A stretch of DNA of 64,000 nt from Xiphias gladius (Eukaryota > Chordata > Actinopteri > Istiophoriformes > Xiphiidae): contig NC_053418.1 in assembly GCF_016859285.1 (NCBI RefSeq), forward strand, positions 8,824,501 through 8,888,500, in the 5' to 3' direction. This document shows, in pieces, positions 37,552 to 49,562 of the stretch. The translations under genes were made by a program, and so were the position numbers. The number at the start of each line of letters is the position of its first letter. Within the stretch, counting starts at the first letter, position 1. The notes beneath the pieces were generated by a model that ran no database searches, had not been told where the DNA came from, and saw nothing but the letters and a program-made list of their open reading frames with translations.

Positions 37552-39408
37552 CAGAGTGCGCCCACTCGTTGTAAACTCTGCTATCCAGAGAGGCATTTCG
37601 TGATAGTTGCATCTGGCTTTCATAGGTTTTTGCGCAGAGTTTTGACCCCACCCGAGTCCAGACTCGCTGTGCAGATGCTGCGGCTTTTACATTTATTTGC
37701 TTGATTTTTTTTTTTGATCCCGGAGCAACACTTACAGCCCCTAAACATCATGTAGGCTATTTGTGTATTTCAGTCATCTGAATGCCCCTACACCTGTCCA
37801 GAGGTTTTCACCGCTTATTGACATATTGCAGTTCACTATGCACGCCGACACCGTAGAGGTGCAGTTGAACAAATGTTTTATGACTTTGCGTGTTTTGTAC
37901 TTTATGCGTGTACATGTTATTAAATGTTCTTCTTTGTCGGATCCTTCCTGAAATTCTATATCTCGCCCCTTCTTGTTTTCCCTGAAAACACCGAGACAAA
38001 TGTATCAGGTGTTGAGCTGGTTTTGATCCGACTGTCCCTTTCCTTTCTCTCCCCACCTCTTCATAAATCGCGTACCCTGGATGTGGACTTGGCCCCGTCA
38101 GGCACCCGGTTCCGCGCGGCTTAATTTAAAAGTTGGATCACTTCGAAAGGGAGGGACGTCAGAGTCCGTGTTTGTTTTAAACCCATGCCAACATAAGCAG
38201 ACTAATCAAGTGCGGGTTTTTCATCACGAACGCCAGCCAGCGGCCAAACGCTGAGAACAAGTTCGGGCTTTGGGTTTCTTGGAAGGTGTGGGAAATGTTT
38301 CGTCATGCGCTCAGCTCACCCAGCGACTGTTTACACACCTTATTGTTTCCAGTGGTTTCTCGAATCACAAAGAGCTAATGCCGGATGTTATTCCACGAAG
38401 ACCTGATGGAAATTAAAAATGAACACTTATCCTGTGGCGTGTTTGAATGTATTTGTCATTTTACTACATATTTCAATAAATAAAAATGAAAGGTCGTCAG
38501 TAACTGAAACTTGACTGTGCCAGCTTTTTGTCATTTCTGTTGCTTTTCTTTTTTTCATTTCATTTCTGCTCTTGAGAAGCTTCGTTCTTGGAAACCAAAG
38601 TGATATACGCAAAGGCAAACGTGTGCTGACCTGTTTCTGATAAGCCTCCGGCATCTTTACAGACTAATTCATAGTTTTTCTGACAAAGTAATCAGAGTGA
38701 TTTTTTTTTTTTTTTGCTGCAGTAGGCCAAATGTTAACCGTTTGTCACTGAAACTTGGCAAAAGGGGGGAAAGCTGTGCAGATTGATCGGCTGTGTTCAC
38801 TGAGTTCTTGGATACATTTCCCACTTGACCCAGGGTATGATTTACGTTGCATCCTGTACGAGGTTTACCACATGTTTGCTACCACATGTTTGCCACATAG
38901 CCGCTGTTGTTACTCGCGAAGGATCCTCGGCCAGGGCGGGCCACTCACACAGAAACGCATGCAGTGCGTCCGAGCGCATTGACTACGCAGCCCCTGGTGT
39001 GCCGAGCTTCCCCGCGGAGGGTGCAGTTTCCGCGGCCGCCACAGAGTGTCAGAAGAACACTTTGGCACGGCGCCACAACGTCCATGTCCACGGGATGTGG
39101 ACCGTGAGCGTGAAGCAAAGGGGACCGGACCGATACAATATCTGGGTCGGCCTGGGTCCCCTCACGGCCGTGTGGGCTATGGGCAATACGATACATTAAT
39201 AGCTTCAGTCAGGTGCCATCATCAAAGTAATCTCGTTGCTGGGGGTTCAAAAAAAAATTGGTATGTTGGTCAAACCCATCAGTGAGATTGTATCCTGTTT
39301 TCTATTGGCCGAGGAAAGGTCTGGGTCCTCTCTGCTAAGAGGAGGAGCCAGCGGATGGCCGCACTTCCGCACATCTGGTGCCCAATATTTGAACCACAGC
39401 CATCTCTG

Positions 39409-39410
<2 letters not shown>

Positions 39411-39441
<31 letters not shown>
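39411..39441. repeat. (CT)n microsatellite
   Basis: About 15 CT units. Confidence 0.95.
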
Positions 39442-39442
<1 letters not shown>

Positions 39443-40250
39443 TGTATACTGATACCTCCAAATCATCTGGCCGGCCTGGGAGATTTGAAATCTGCCTGGC
39501 CACCAACCGGGACTGTACGTAGTCCTACACAAAAAGACGGCGAAAGTCTCAATGAAAAAAAACAAACCATACAAATAAACCATCCAGTGTATTGTCTGTG
39601 TGTATTGTCTGTGTGAACCCTGTCAGAACCAATCGGGAAAACACATAAGCCTGGAAAGTGGATGGACGGACATTGTCATTCTTTGATATTTGAGGTAACT
39701 CTCAAATTGCGATCCCCGTCTTCAGTCCAACTGCTGAACTGCTTTTTCAAATATACACGGTAAACGCTGGTTTCTATAGCGACTGCAATAAGCGCACTAG
39801 ATACATTATATGTTGAATTTGCATAGTCTGCTAGTCGGGACTCGAGATTGCAGCGAGACAAGAGTGTACGCTGCAAAAAAAAAAAAAGCTTTTGATATTT
39901 AAACAGTGAAGTCGTGGGGGGGGGGTCATTTAATTCACTAATTCACAAACCTTGACCAAAACATTTTGTGCCATGAAACCAACGACACCACTTTATGTCA
40001 ATACGTGGTCGACTAGCACTTGCTTTTGTTGCGGGCGAAACTGTGAGTTTCTCCCACGTCCTCTCCAAAAATGATGTGGTTTGTTTAATCTTTCTTTTTT
40101 AATTGGAGGACCAGAACTAAACACTGCCCCAGAATCACTTGTCCTGCGGACATTTTTTTTTTGCAGCGCAGACCTATATTCAGCAGCGTAGGACCATGGG
40201 TGAGTCGTGCTGCTGGGAGAAGAAGGCCTAGACAGTTTGAACACAGCATA

Positions 40251-40256
<6 letters not shown>

Positions 40257-40282
<26 letters not shown>
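40257..40282. repeat. (CT)n microsatellite
   Basis: About 13 CT units after a C-run; it lies just upstream of the CpG-rich stretch. Confidence 0.95.
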
Positions 40283-40283
<1 letters not shown>

Positions 40284-40499
40284 TCTTTCTTTCTCCCTCT
40301 GCCATCTTGCAGGTAAAGTTGCCAGGGGTCCGGGGCTGAGAAAGTGGCCAAACCCTCCCACAGTGGGATGTTTTCTCTGCTGCACTCTGGGCTGGTTTCT
40401 ATTCAAATGTGGGTCAGGGGTGAGGAAGCCTAACGTCATAAGCTTGCAACATGGCGTCCCGAAGGCTGTGAGATGAGCAGGAGGATGGTAAAGAACGCT

Positions 40500-41000
40500 T
40501 GAGAACGATCCTACCGATGTAATAAGGTATTTAAAAGAAATTATTTCCCTTTGGGTTGGATTGTAAACGCGCCACGGAGCTGCGTTTACGCCTGTTTCGA
40601 GCGGATCCCCCTTTCTCGCGGCTGCTGCAAGGATCGCAAGGGTTTTCGGCGTTACGGCGGTGTTTTTTCCACGGCGTGCCAACAAAAAAAAAAAAAAAAA
40701 GGGGCTGCGCTGGTGCCTATTCCGGCTCTACCAGCCTGCTTGGCAAGCCGAGGAATCTCGCCGTATTTGTTCGAGTTAATCGCTGCCCCTGCCCGGGAAC
40801 CGTAAAAATAAATTACTCGCAAATGTGGCGGCGTTTATTTTTGGCGTCGTGGGTTTACAAGGGATGCCTCGCAGGGGCGAGTGTGTACCAAATAATTACC
40901 AGGCTGGCAAAGCACATTATAGGCGACAGAAAGGACCCACAAGCGTCTCGTCGCGGCGCTTCAAAGAAACGTTGAAATGTTTCCACACTTTACCTCAGTT
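40500..41000. promoter_or_regulatory. CpG-rich stretch, candidate distal promoter/first exon of hic2
   Basis: CG dinucleotides are frequent here (for example AACGCGCCACGG, TTTCGAGCGG, TTCTCGCGGC, CGGCGTTACGGCGG, GTCTCGTCGCGG), against a CpG-poor background on both sides. Intergenic CpG clusters in fish often mark promoters. The hic2 coding exon begins with an AG acceptor at 52035-52036, so an upstream exon is required. This is the best candidate, about 11 kb away. The link is inference. Confidence 0.35.
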
Positions 41001-44000
41001 TTATAATCCAGCGAGTTGATTGAATTATTTGCGAGAATGTAAGGTAATGAGATGAAGGTTTCATTTAAATCGATCCCTGTCATGTAATGATAACGCTGAC
41101 TTTTTTTTTTTTTTTTTTTTTTTTTCAAATTGCAGTAAATTTCGCTGAATGTGTTCAATGAATCCGGACGGATTCTGTGGATTTTACGCACGGTACGTTG
41201 CGCAATCGTCGAGATGATCACAGAGATGTTCCAGCCGATACCCATAGTGTAATCTGCATTGTTTATATGTGGGTTAAGCCACCTCGGTCTTCGGTAGAGC
41301 TGATTAAAAAATAATTTACCAGGGCTGACTTGCGAATACACCCAGTACAATGCAGACGCAGCTACTCTCTGGTTTAAAAGGTTTTCTGGTGGACGAGAAT
41401 TTTTAGCGATGCGGGGAATGGTGTATGTCTTTGTAGCCCATAGGTGTGCTACTGCCGTACATCGACCATCTTTGTGATCAGCTACACTGTGGGTGTAACG
41501 TTACGCGCTGACCCCGAACTGCCGTGCTTCATAGAAACGGCGTTGCGTGATATCGGTTTCCATATGTAACTCGTCATTCTAATAAAGCCAGAGAGTCGCA
41601 TCTGCACGGCGAATGTTCGATTATTAAACTCAGGCCAACAGCAAATCACTTGGTGGCCACTTGAACAATGTATGTGCTCAGGTGCGAAAGCAACTTGGCT
41701 TCTCAGGTGATTCAGAGTTGTTAAAGTAACACGGGGCATGGAGATAATAAGGCACAGGAATGTGTGTAATGTGGGTTTCGTATGACTGGCTGCTGTATTT
41801 CTATCACCAAATTTTTAGTTCGGTTAAAAACTTTCAGTTCCAGTACAGGTCTGTTTTACATTGCTTAGTGTCAACTAAGAAAAATTACACAGATCCCTAG
41901 ATGTATTTCTGACAAGACACTTTTAATTATTATAGGGATAAGGGAACTGGTGTAACTATTATTGTATATGCTATCAATGTGTGTGACAGTATAGGAACGG
42001 TAAACTCTCTCAGAGTAATTTAGCCAGTTTTTGTAATAAATGTGCCAATCCTGATGCTTGAGTAAAAAAAATGTTGTCCCAGCAGAGGCCAGAGGTCCTC
42101 ACTTGTCCAGTAACAGTTGGGTCTGTCTATAAAATGTGGGTTGGAAGTTGGTTAGCCACAATGATTTCCTGTTTTTGTTTTCGTCATGCATGACAAAATG
42201 GTTTTGCATACACTTGCCTGTTGCTTACTCACACAAAGTTAACTGTTTTTATTCTTCAGATCGACTACATCGAGGGCAGTCGTTTGCATTAACTCATTTT
42301 TAAGCAGACAGTTAGTTAGGAGGTTTGACAAACACAAAGTTTAACTGTTTTCTTTAAATGCTTAGACGTTATTACTCTTCTCTTGGGTTTTGTCACAACT
42401 TTGGGCCAATATGAAGATAAATCGATCTATTTTCCACAGCCTCTTATCGTCTTCAGGGCTGATTGGTGCTGTAGCCTATACTATAAGAATTTTAGGATTA
42501 TATTTTGGGTAGTTACATCCCCCAGAAGTATAGTTGAAGTGTGCAGTTGCTCTGCCTGCCAGCCTTAAATTTGTGAGCTGAACTTTTCAACTTTTTAGCA
42601 GTATTGGTGACAGATTTTCAAGGCTTGACGGGGCGCATCTAAATACATTTTACACGTACACAACCTAATTTGGCGAGATCGTAAAGCTGGAACCGGGTTC
42701 CTGGCTATCCTGCCTTAAGCATTTGATGGTGACAATGCCGCATCTGTAACAGTAACAAGCTTTGAAGACTGGCGGTACTAAATGTGTAGTTCATGTGATC
42801 CCATTATTTTCAAGATGGTGTCTCTTTATAAACGTAGACATGTATGCAGAAATAAAGAACTTGTGTGAGTGAGGAGCCTGTGTTGCATATTAACTTACCA
42901 CCGCTTTAGACAATGTGGCAGATGTATAGCAAGCTGCTGTCTCTACCAAAAGGCCTAACAGAACAGAGGGGGAAGAATTAACCAAAAATGGTATTAAAGC
43001 AACCGTTGTCCTCTTTTACCTCTTATTCTATCGCCAAACCTAATCATCTGCATATTGTAGCTGTTCTCAAATATACATTATACGTAGGTACATCCAGTGA
43101 TACGTGTCAAACAGGTTAATTTTAGTCAAGTCAACTGATCAGTCTAACTAGTTTCATTGATTAGTATGAACTACAAAGTGGGGCCTGGAGGGTAATTTGA
43201 GGCCTGTATGCGTGTGTGCCTCATGATCGGCCTGTTAGTCTTGCCTCACTATACTTGTCCCTTCCCCTTCTCAATGGACACACAGTATCCTGTGTACATT
43301 GTGATCATGGCTTACAGTGGCGTGTGCGGACAGCACCATGCAGTAAGAAGGCTAATTAGGCTATATGTTCTGCTGACATGTTGGACGAGGACTTATAGAT
43401 TGTGCTAGGCTGTCGTATCTAAACGAATCTGTCTGTTCTGGTCTGTGCTGCCTGTTGGAGGGCAGTCTGGTTTGTTCAGTGGCTGAAACACCTCAGGGCA
43501 GGGTTGTTGTTGTTCTTTAAGAAGAAGAAACAGTCTGTGGAATGTAGTGCTGATAGCCAGAAGGTTATGCAGTGTGTAAAGGCTGGAGGAGGAGTAGGAG
43601 GAGGAAGAGGAGGGGGTGGCAGCTCTGTAAAACCTTGGACCATACAGGATCTCTCCTTACCCAACATGCCCTGTGTCCTTAACCTAAGGATTAGGCACCA
43701 GGTCATGTGGGTCTGCTCCTTTTTATATGGGGTTTTATCTCATTAACAAAGTTCATTCTCTGAAGACAGAGGGTATTTTATCACACCAATCATATGTTTG
43801 CATGTTAGTGAAGTGGTTGATTACTTCACTTTTGGTGAGGATACACAGTTGGATACGGTATGTGTGGGTGGCAGTTGTCAACCTGTATTGCTGGGTAGCC
43901 TCAGTGAAAGTCTTAGTGTTCATTTCAGTCTTTATTTAGTTTCTCCAGGGGGCAATTTGAATGTAGCAACTGAGCCACAACACACACTGCAGCATAGACG

Positions 44001-44044
44001 ACACAGAGTGCAGATGCGCACTTATACATAAACCCTTGGCAACA

Positions 44045-44078
44045 AAAAAGAAAGAAAGAAAGAAAGAAAGAAAGAGAA
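44045..44078. repeat. (AAAG)n microsatellite
   Basis: About eight AAAG units with a slight interruption at the end. Confidence 0.9.
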
Positions 44079-44384
44079 AGTAGTAACTCTTTTCTATATT
44101 TTAGGAGAGGTCTAAGAAGGATTGGGTTTAAATATTAAATAGCTGGATTTGTTAATCTCAGAGTCTAACAATTCTCTCATTTAATCTTCTATCTTCTCTT
44201 TTTGGCTGGACCGCAACAGCGGGGCCGCTCCTATAAATGCGACTGTCTGTCACTTGCTGACTGAGTGATGAACTTATACAATTGGTCGGCCAGCGGAGTG
44301 TTGGAGTTAACGCCATTGGCTGTTGATATTTCAAAATGAATTGGTGTGAACAGTTTCTAATATGTCATCGGGGGGGACATTTAC

Positions 44385-44560
44385 AGGCAGCGTTGCTAAC
44401 TTAGCGCCTTTGTCGCTACATTTACTGACTTTTCAGACCCCCTTAGTGCCTTTTTTTTCCCCCCAAAAGGCACCTAGCAACAAATCCAGCAACTTTTTGG
44501 ACAAATCTTAGCTACTTTCCATAGAAGTGAGTTGCCAGTATTGCCCCGCGAGCACGAGGT
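44385..44560 (+). repeat. Probable teleost interspersed repeat ('gttgctaacttagcg')
   Basis: Begins AGCGTTGCTAACTTAGCGCC and continues through a TTTTCAGACCCCCTTAG block and an AGCAACAAATCCAGCAAC block. I recognise it as a repeated sequence of fish genomes but cannot give its class. Boundaries are approximate. Confidence 0.4.
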
Positions 44561-45246
44561 TGGGCTTTCCCTCCACAGGCACACCTCTCTATGCATCTCA
44601 TTCAATTGACTGCACGGTAGCTGCATAGACGCAAATATGCTTCTGACTTTCTCTCTGAGTGATCACTTCACAAGTCAATATAGCTGAAATCCCAGCTCAG
44701 CCGTTGTCTTTAATTTATGTGTATGGTGATTTTTGTCAGACAATGTCACGGATATAAAATCAGGACGTTAGCAGTGCAGAGCAGCAGCTTGAAAATGGCT
44801 TGGAAGTGTGTGGTTAACATGTAGTCGTAATGGGCCACATTACAGTCACTACTTCATACTTGTTCTGTTGTCTGAAAACAGAAACGTCCTCAATTTTGCA
44901 CATTGACCATGCATGGTCCAGCCATGCACTAGGTCTTGGCATAATCTTGTTTTAGCAATGAACACACATTCAGGAAGTCATTTAACTAAAAGGCAAATAT
45001 GTAATCTGTATGTCAAAACATGCCTGTAGTTCTTTGGATGTATGTTTTTTGTTATTTAAAAATTAAGTAATGTATAGCTATAGTTATAGCAAAATATATT
45101 CAATAAGGTGTTTGAAAGGATTTAGATATGATATGAAGAGATATAATACTTGATTTTAGATTCATTAAAATTCTGTCAAACAAGGAAATATTAGCTAAGT
45201 CGTGTATAATGTCCCATTATGTTGGTGCTTCCTGGTTTTTGTCAGA

Positions 45247-45395
45247 TACAGTTGAAAAGGAAAGTATTCAGACCCACATTTTGCAAACTTTATTGTGGTA
45301 AAGATGTCATTTAAATTGATTACATTTTCCTTTTTGGCCACAATTACCCATAATGACAAAGCGAAAACATATTTTTAGAATGTTTTTAGAAAGTG
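45247..45395 (+). mobile_element. Tc1-type transposon tail (short non-coding remnant)
   Basis: Contains AGTATTCAGACCCACATTTT and, about 75 bases later, CACAATTACCCATAATGACA followed by AAGCGAAAACATATTTTTAG. These are typical of the ends of abundant fish Tc1-like elements. No transposase frame is present, so this is a solo end or a miniature derivative. Confidence 0.65.
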
Positions 45396-46007
45396 TCTGT
45401 AGCCACTGTAAATGTAATAAAGATACTGTCCTGGACATCTGTCTTCAAGCACTATATCTGTACCTTCGTACAAATGACTGCTGATCTATTTAATTGTCCC
45501 ATGCCATATATAATGTTGACTTGAAATAAATCAGACTTGGCCACAGTTTGTAAAATGTAAGGGTGAAGTTTTAGGCCCAGTTTAGGCAACTGTATCCAGC
45601 ACCGTCACAACAATAAATGTGAAGGAGGGGAATATTGGGAAGGTTTTGGGTGTGTGTGTGTGTGCTATTTTTGCATGCATGAGAGAGTATACTTGTATAC
45701 CTGTTACCCCCTCTAGACCTGGCTGTGGCTTTAGTGTCTAGTATTACCTGTGGCTGACATGCACACCACAGAACACGTTCATTCATGACCTGTTGTTAAG
45801 TCACTACTGCTTTATCAATTGAGGGAAGTCTTCAGAAAAATCTTTCTTCTTTATTTCACTGGTGTTAATGTCCCAGTGCAAGAAAATCCTGAATTGAAAA
45901 AGATGCTATTTCATGCACATTTATTGATTTGTGCATGAATCACACAGAAGAGGATCCATGGAGCTGATTACAGGTTGAGTTGTGGCACATGTAAGAGGTT
46001 TCACCTG

Positions 46008-46011
<4 letters not shown>

Positions 46012-46044
<33 letters not shown>
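46012..46044. repeat. (GT)n microsatellite
   Basis: About 16 GT units. Confidence 0.95.
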
Positions 46045-46047
<3 letters not shown>

Positions 46048-47845
46048 AGAGAGTCTCTTGCCTTTTCTTCCCTTGCTGCACAGCACTGGCACATCTGGGG
46101 TACACAGCAACCAATGACCCCCTCCCGTTATGAAATGGAGGGGGCTCTTTTCATTCCACTGCACCCTGGGCAGGACTTGTTTGTCTGCAACATGGCTGAA
46201 CTGCCTGACAGAAAATTAGTCTTAATTGGAAGGTTTCTGCCCAGACTGCGGTGGGGAAACTGTAATTCATGTACTTCCCCCTTCGGCCATGCAGCACTAG
46301 GGTCATGTACCTGTTCCCTAGCAATTCTGCAGAAATTCATACCTCTGAGACAGGACAGATCAGCCTTTACTTCTTGTCTTAATGCTTTTTAGCTGTTTAA
46401 CAGCAGGTCGTTACTCCTGCAGCTTTTCTGAAAAGATTATAACTAGAATTGGATCCATTTCCAGAATTCCAGCAGATGTTGTGCATCAGAGCTATACAAC
46501 CATTTGCCACAGAGACACAAATGTAAGCAGGTTTTTATTTCAAGCAAAGACCACAGCAGGTGATTTCCCTTATTATTTCACCCTCTGTATTCTCTGGTTG
46601 GAACAAAGAAAACTGCCCTTTCTTCTCTACATGGCACCTAGTTGAGTAGCCCTGCTTTTTATATACCAGTGGAGAAAATTCAATACAAAACTGCATGACA
46701 TGTTTTCAAATTCAGTGCAAAAAATTAAGATTGCACTAAGGTTTTGAATTAAACTTTGTGTTAAACTACTAATTTCTCTATAAGAGATGGTTGGTCATCC
46801 CTGATGCTTTTAGATACACATAATTTACCTGGTATTGTTGGCTTTCTGCAGTAACCTGATTTCTTAAACATTACGGAAACAGAAAAAAACAGTTTTCTTT
46901 TTCATGAGTTCATGGATTAAGAAAAACCTGGTTAACACTGCTAGATTTCAGATAGAGGAACCTGATTTCTTTGCAATGTATACGCTTAACTGGCTTTCTG
47001 AAAAGTTTTTTACTTGTGTGCATGTGAAAGACAAAGACTTCAGACAGGGAAAGTATCGCCGTGGCAGGATGGAAGGAAACATCATTACCCGTATAAGTGC
47101 ATCCTTGTAACAAATCCAAACTCTGATTAAAACGGGAATAAGTAAGCCGGTCTCCACAGCTGAACAGTAGACTATTTGTAAAACATGCACACAGTGAGAA
47201 AATAGTGTCTGCTCTGCCACTACACAGGCTGCCGAAGCCATGTGCTCTGAAAAAATGGAAAGAATTTTCCACCATTAACACACTCAAGATATGCCGGAGT
47301 TAACAAAATACCATGAAGGGGAAATTAATTACCGACCACCTGCACTTACTGGCTTGTTTTACAGTAACCAGGTTACTGCAGTGCAAATAAATGCATTCTC
47401 CAATTAGCTGCCTTAACCTGATTTGTAGCAGTAACCTGTTATTTTTTTGTGTCTGTATTTACACACAGTTACTTTGAACCAAGTTTCTAAAATGCTTCTT
47501 AAAACTGAAGTCATGATCTAATGATTAGCGAGATGTTTATGGCTTTTCCTCTGGTGCCGCAGATATTACCCAGGTGAAAAGGAACACACAGAGTAGGTAG
47601 CTGAAAAGCACAGCTGTTCTGTTTAATCTCCTAATTGTATTGTGAGCTGTCCTCTTGCTCATGAGAGAGCTGAAACTCAGATAATTGCAGTACCCATGAG
47701 TCCTGCTTGGATCAACCTTGCCCATGCAGCAGTGTCAGCCATGTTGAAATGGTTCAGAGGTGGTTACTCAGTGTTTGTATTTCAAACTGGCTTTGTACCA
47801 CCCCCCCACCCCCCATCCCCTCCCCCACGTCCTCTGCCCACCAGC

Positions 47846-47851
<6 letters not shown>

Positions 47852-47894
<43 letters not shown>

Positions 47895-47929
47895 GTGCTG
47901 TGTGCTGTGTGTGCTGTGTGCTGTGTGCA
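47852..47929. repeat. (GT)n with (GTGCT)-type variant units
   Basis: About 20 GT units followed by a higher-order TGTGCTGTGTGC pattern. Confidence 0.9.
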
Positions 47930-48611
47930 TATGTTTAAGTGCACTGTCTGTGAGTGTGCGCACACATCAAGGCCTTTTGAGTGTGTACTTGATGGGCTCT
48001 CTCTCTCTCTCTCTGCTTAAAACTGTCTTCACCTGCACATCCAACTATTCTGCCCATCCTTCCCTGCACAATGTGATCATCTACACAGTTTTACAAAGTC
48101 ATTACTGTATACTGGTTAAAGGAATCAGTGTAAAAGATAACCCTGCAATAAAGCCAAGGTTGATTACGTTTTTAAAATCCTTCTCAATCTTGTTTTCTAT
48201 TGGTTGTTAGCCGACGACCTTTCACAGTAGTAGGGTGTGTTTTGTTATTGCGCCACGGGACTTTGCCTCACCTCTGCCCTCTCTCCTGGCTCTCTACCCT
48301 CTGTTCAGGAGATTAGTGCCACAGCCCACTGCTCTCTCAGTCACCTCCGCTGCGTGAACACTGACTCTGAAAGGTTTACTAGCTCGCTGTTTAATCCATA
48401 AACTCCTTGGAAGAAGGATGCGATGACAGGCAGCAGTAAATGAAGTCAAACCACATCGTCCAGACGTCTTGTGTAACCAGTTTAATTTACAGGAGAGTGA
48501 CATTAATTCACTGCTTGGGGCACTAAGTTTAACTCTCAAATCAACGCACGGATATCTTATCCTGATCGTGTCTGTTTAAACATCCCTTTCTCCTCGTCTC
48601 CTCATCAGCAG

Positions 48612-48730
48612 GCTCCTGAAACAAGTCAAGGTTGAGGCTAAAGAGTAGGTTGCTGTGTTTTCAAAATGAGGTTGGCCCCTCTATCATTAAGCCACAGTCA
48701 GTTTTTGAAAAGGTTAACACTGCAGGCAAG
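48612..48730 (+). other. Candidate non-coding exon inside the hic2 intron
   Basis: A pyrimidine-rich tract and CAGCAG acceptor (48606-48611) precede about 119 bases that end GCAGGCAAG followed by a strong donor GTAAGT. Stop codons occur in every frame, so if used it would be untranslated. Confidence 0.25.
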
Positions 48731-49508
48731 GTAAGTTGATCCTGTGGCTCTGCTTGAAGGGCAACATCTACCCTGATCTGTAGTCCAAAACCAGGGCAGA
48801 CTTTGGTTGGTATGTGGTGCCATATCACGGCCCTCCTGACCAGCTATCTTGCCATCTCATAACCTCCCTGCCAGCCTTTGCACAGGGCTTAAAAATACAG
48901 GAATCCAACCCTGCAGGAAATGCTGCTCTCCGACTACATAACATACATATGAAGTAGTCATCCTGCATTCTGGAAACATCGTTATAGCTGTTCTAGCAGT
49001 ATCATCTTTCTAATGGTGCATCCATCCCTGACTTTCCACAATAACTGTGAGGCTGCAATGCCGCAACAGTATAACAGCCTCGATATGATAATGGAAATGT
49101 TTCTACAAACTGCAAAGAGCACCATGAACTCGCAGATAGGGCTGCACCATCATGGCAGCTCTATCTGTTCCCTATGGTATTAAGCCTGTTTTCCTGGGCA
49201 GCACCATTGGAAGGGGAGCCGGGCCTACACGTGTCCCACCCTAGCTGCATATAGATCAGCCGTAATCCATTAGCAGCTCCCTGGAATCCAGCCGGCACGG
49301 CACAGCACCGGAGGGGCCAAGGGGAGAGGGTAGCTGTGTGGGTGATGGGGGGAGGAGAGAAAGCAGGATGAGAAGAGGAGGGGGTAGGGGACGGCTTTTT
49401 TTTTTTTTTTTCTCTCTCCTCCTGAGCTGGCTTCTCTACTCTGAGCCCAGCCCCCTTTTATGTTGGTCTGCTGGAAAAGCTTCTTGAATCCCCCCATAAA
49501 GCCTGCAG

Positions 49509-49510
<2 letters not shown>

Positions 49511-49560
<50 letters not shown>
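49511..49560. repeat. (GT)n microsatellite
   Basis: About 25 GT units. Confidence 0.95.

Positions 49561-49562
<2 letters not shown>

Larger units (their letters stand above)
37560..40500. other. Intergenic between GPCR D and hic2
   Basis: No gene supported. Contains T-runs near 37707 and 38701-38715, and (CT)n tracts at 39411-39441 and 40257-40282. Open frames through the (CT)n tracts give Ser-Leu or Arg-Glu repeats that are artefacts. Confidence 0.5.

Noticed and set aside
39335-40476. Frames rich in Arg-Glu or Ser-Leu repeats
   Set aside because: They are translations of (CT)n microsatellites.
47642-48020. Cysteine/valine-rich frames near 47.9 kb
   Set aside because: Produced by the (GT)n tract.
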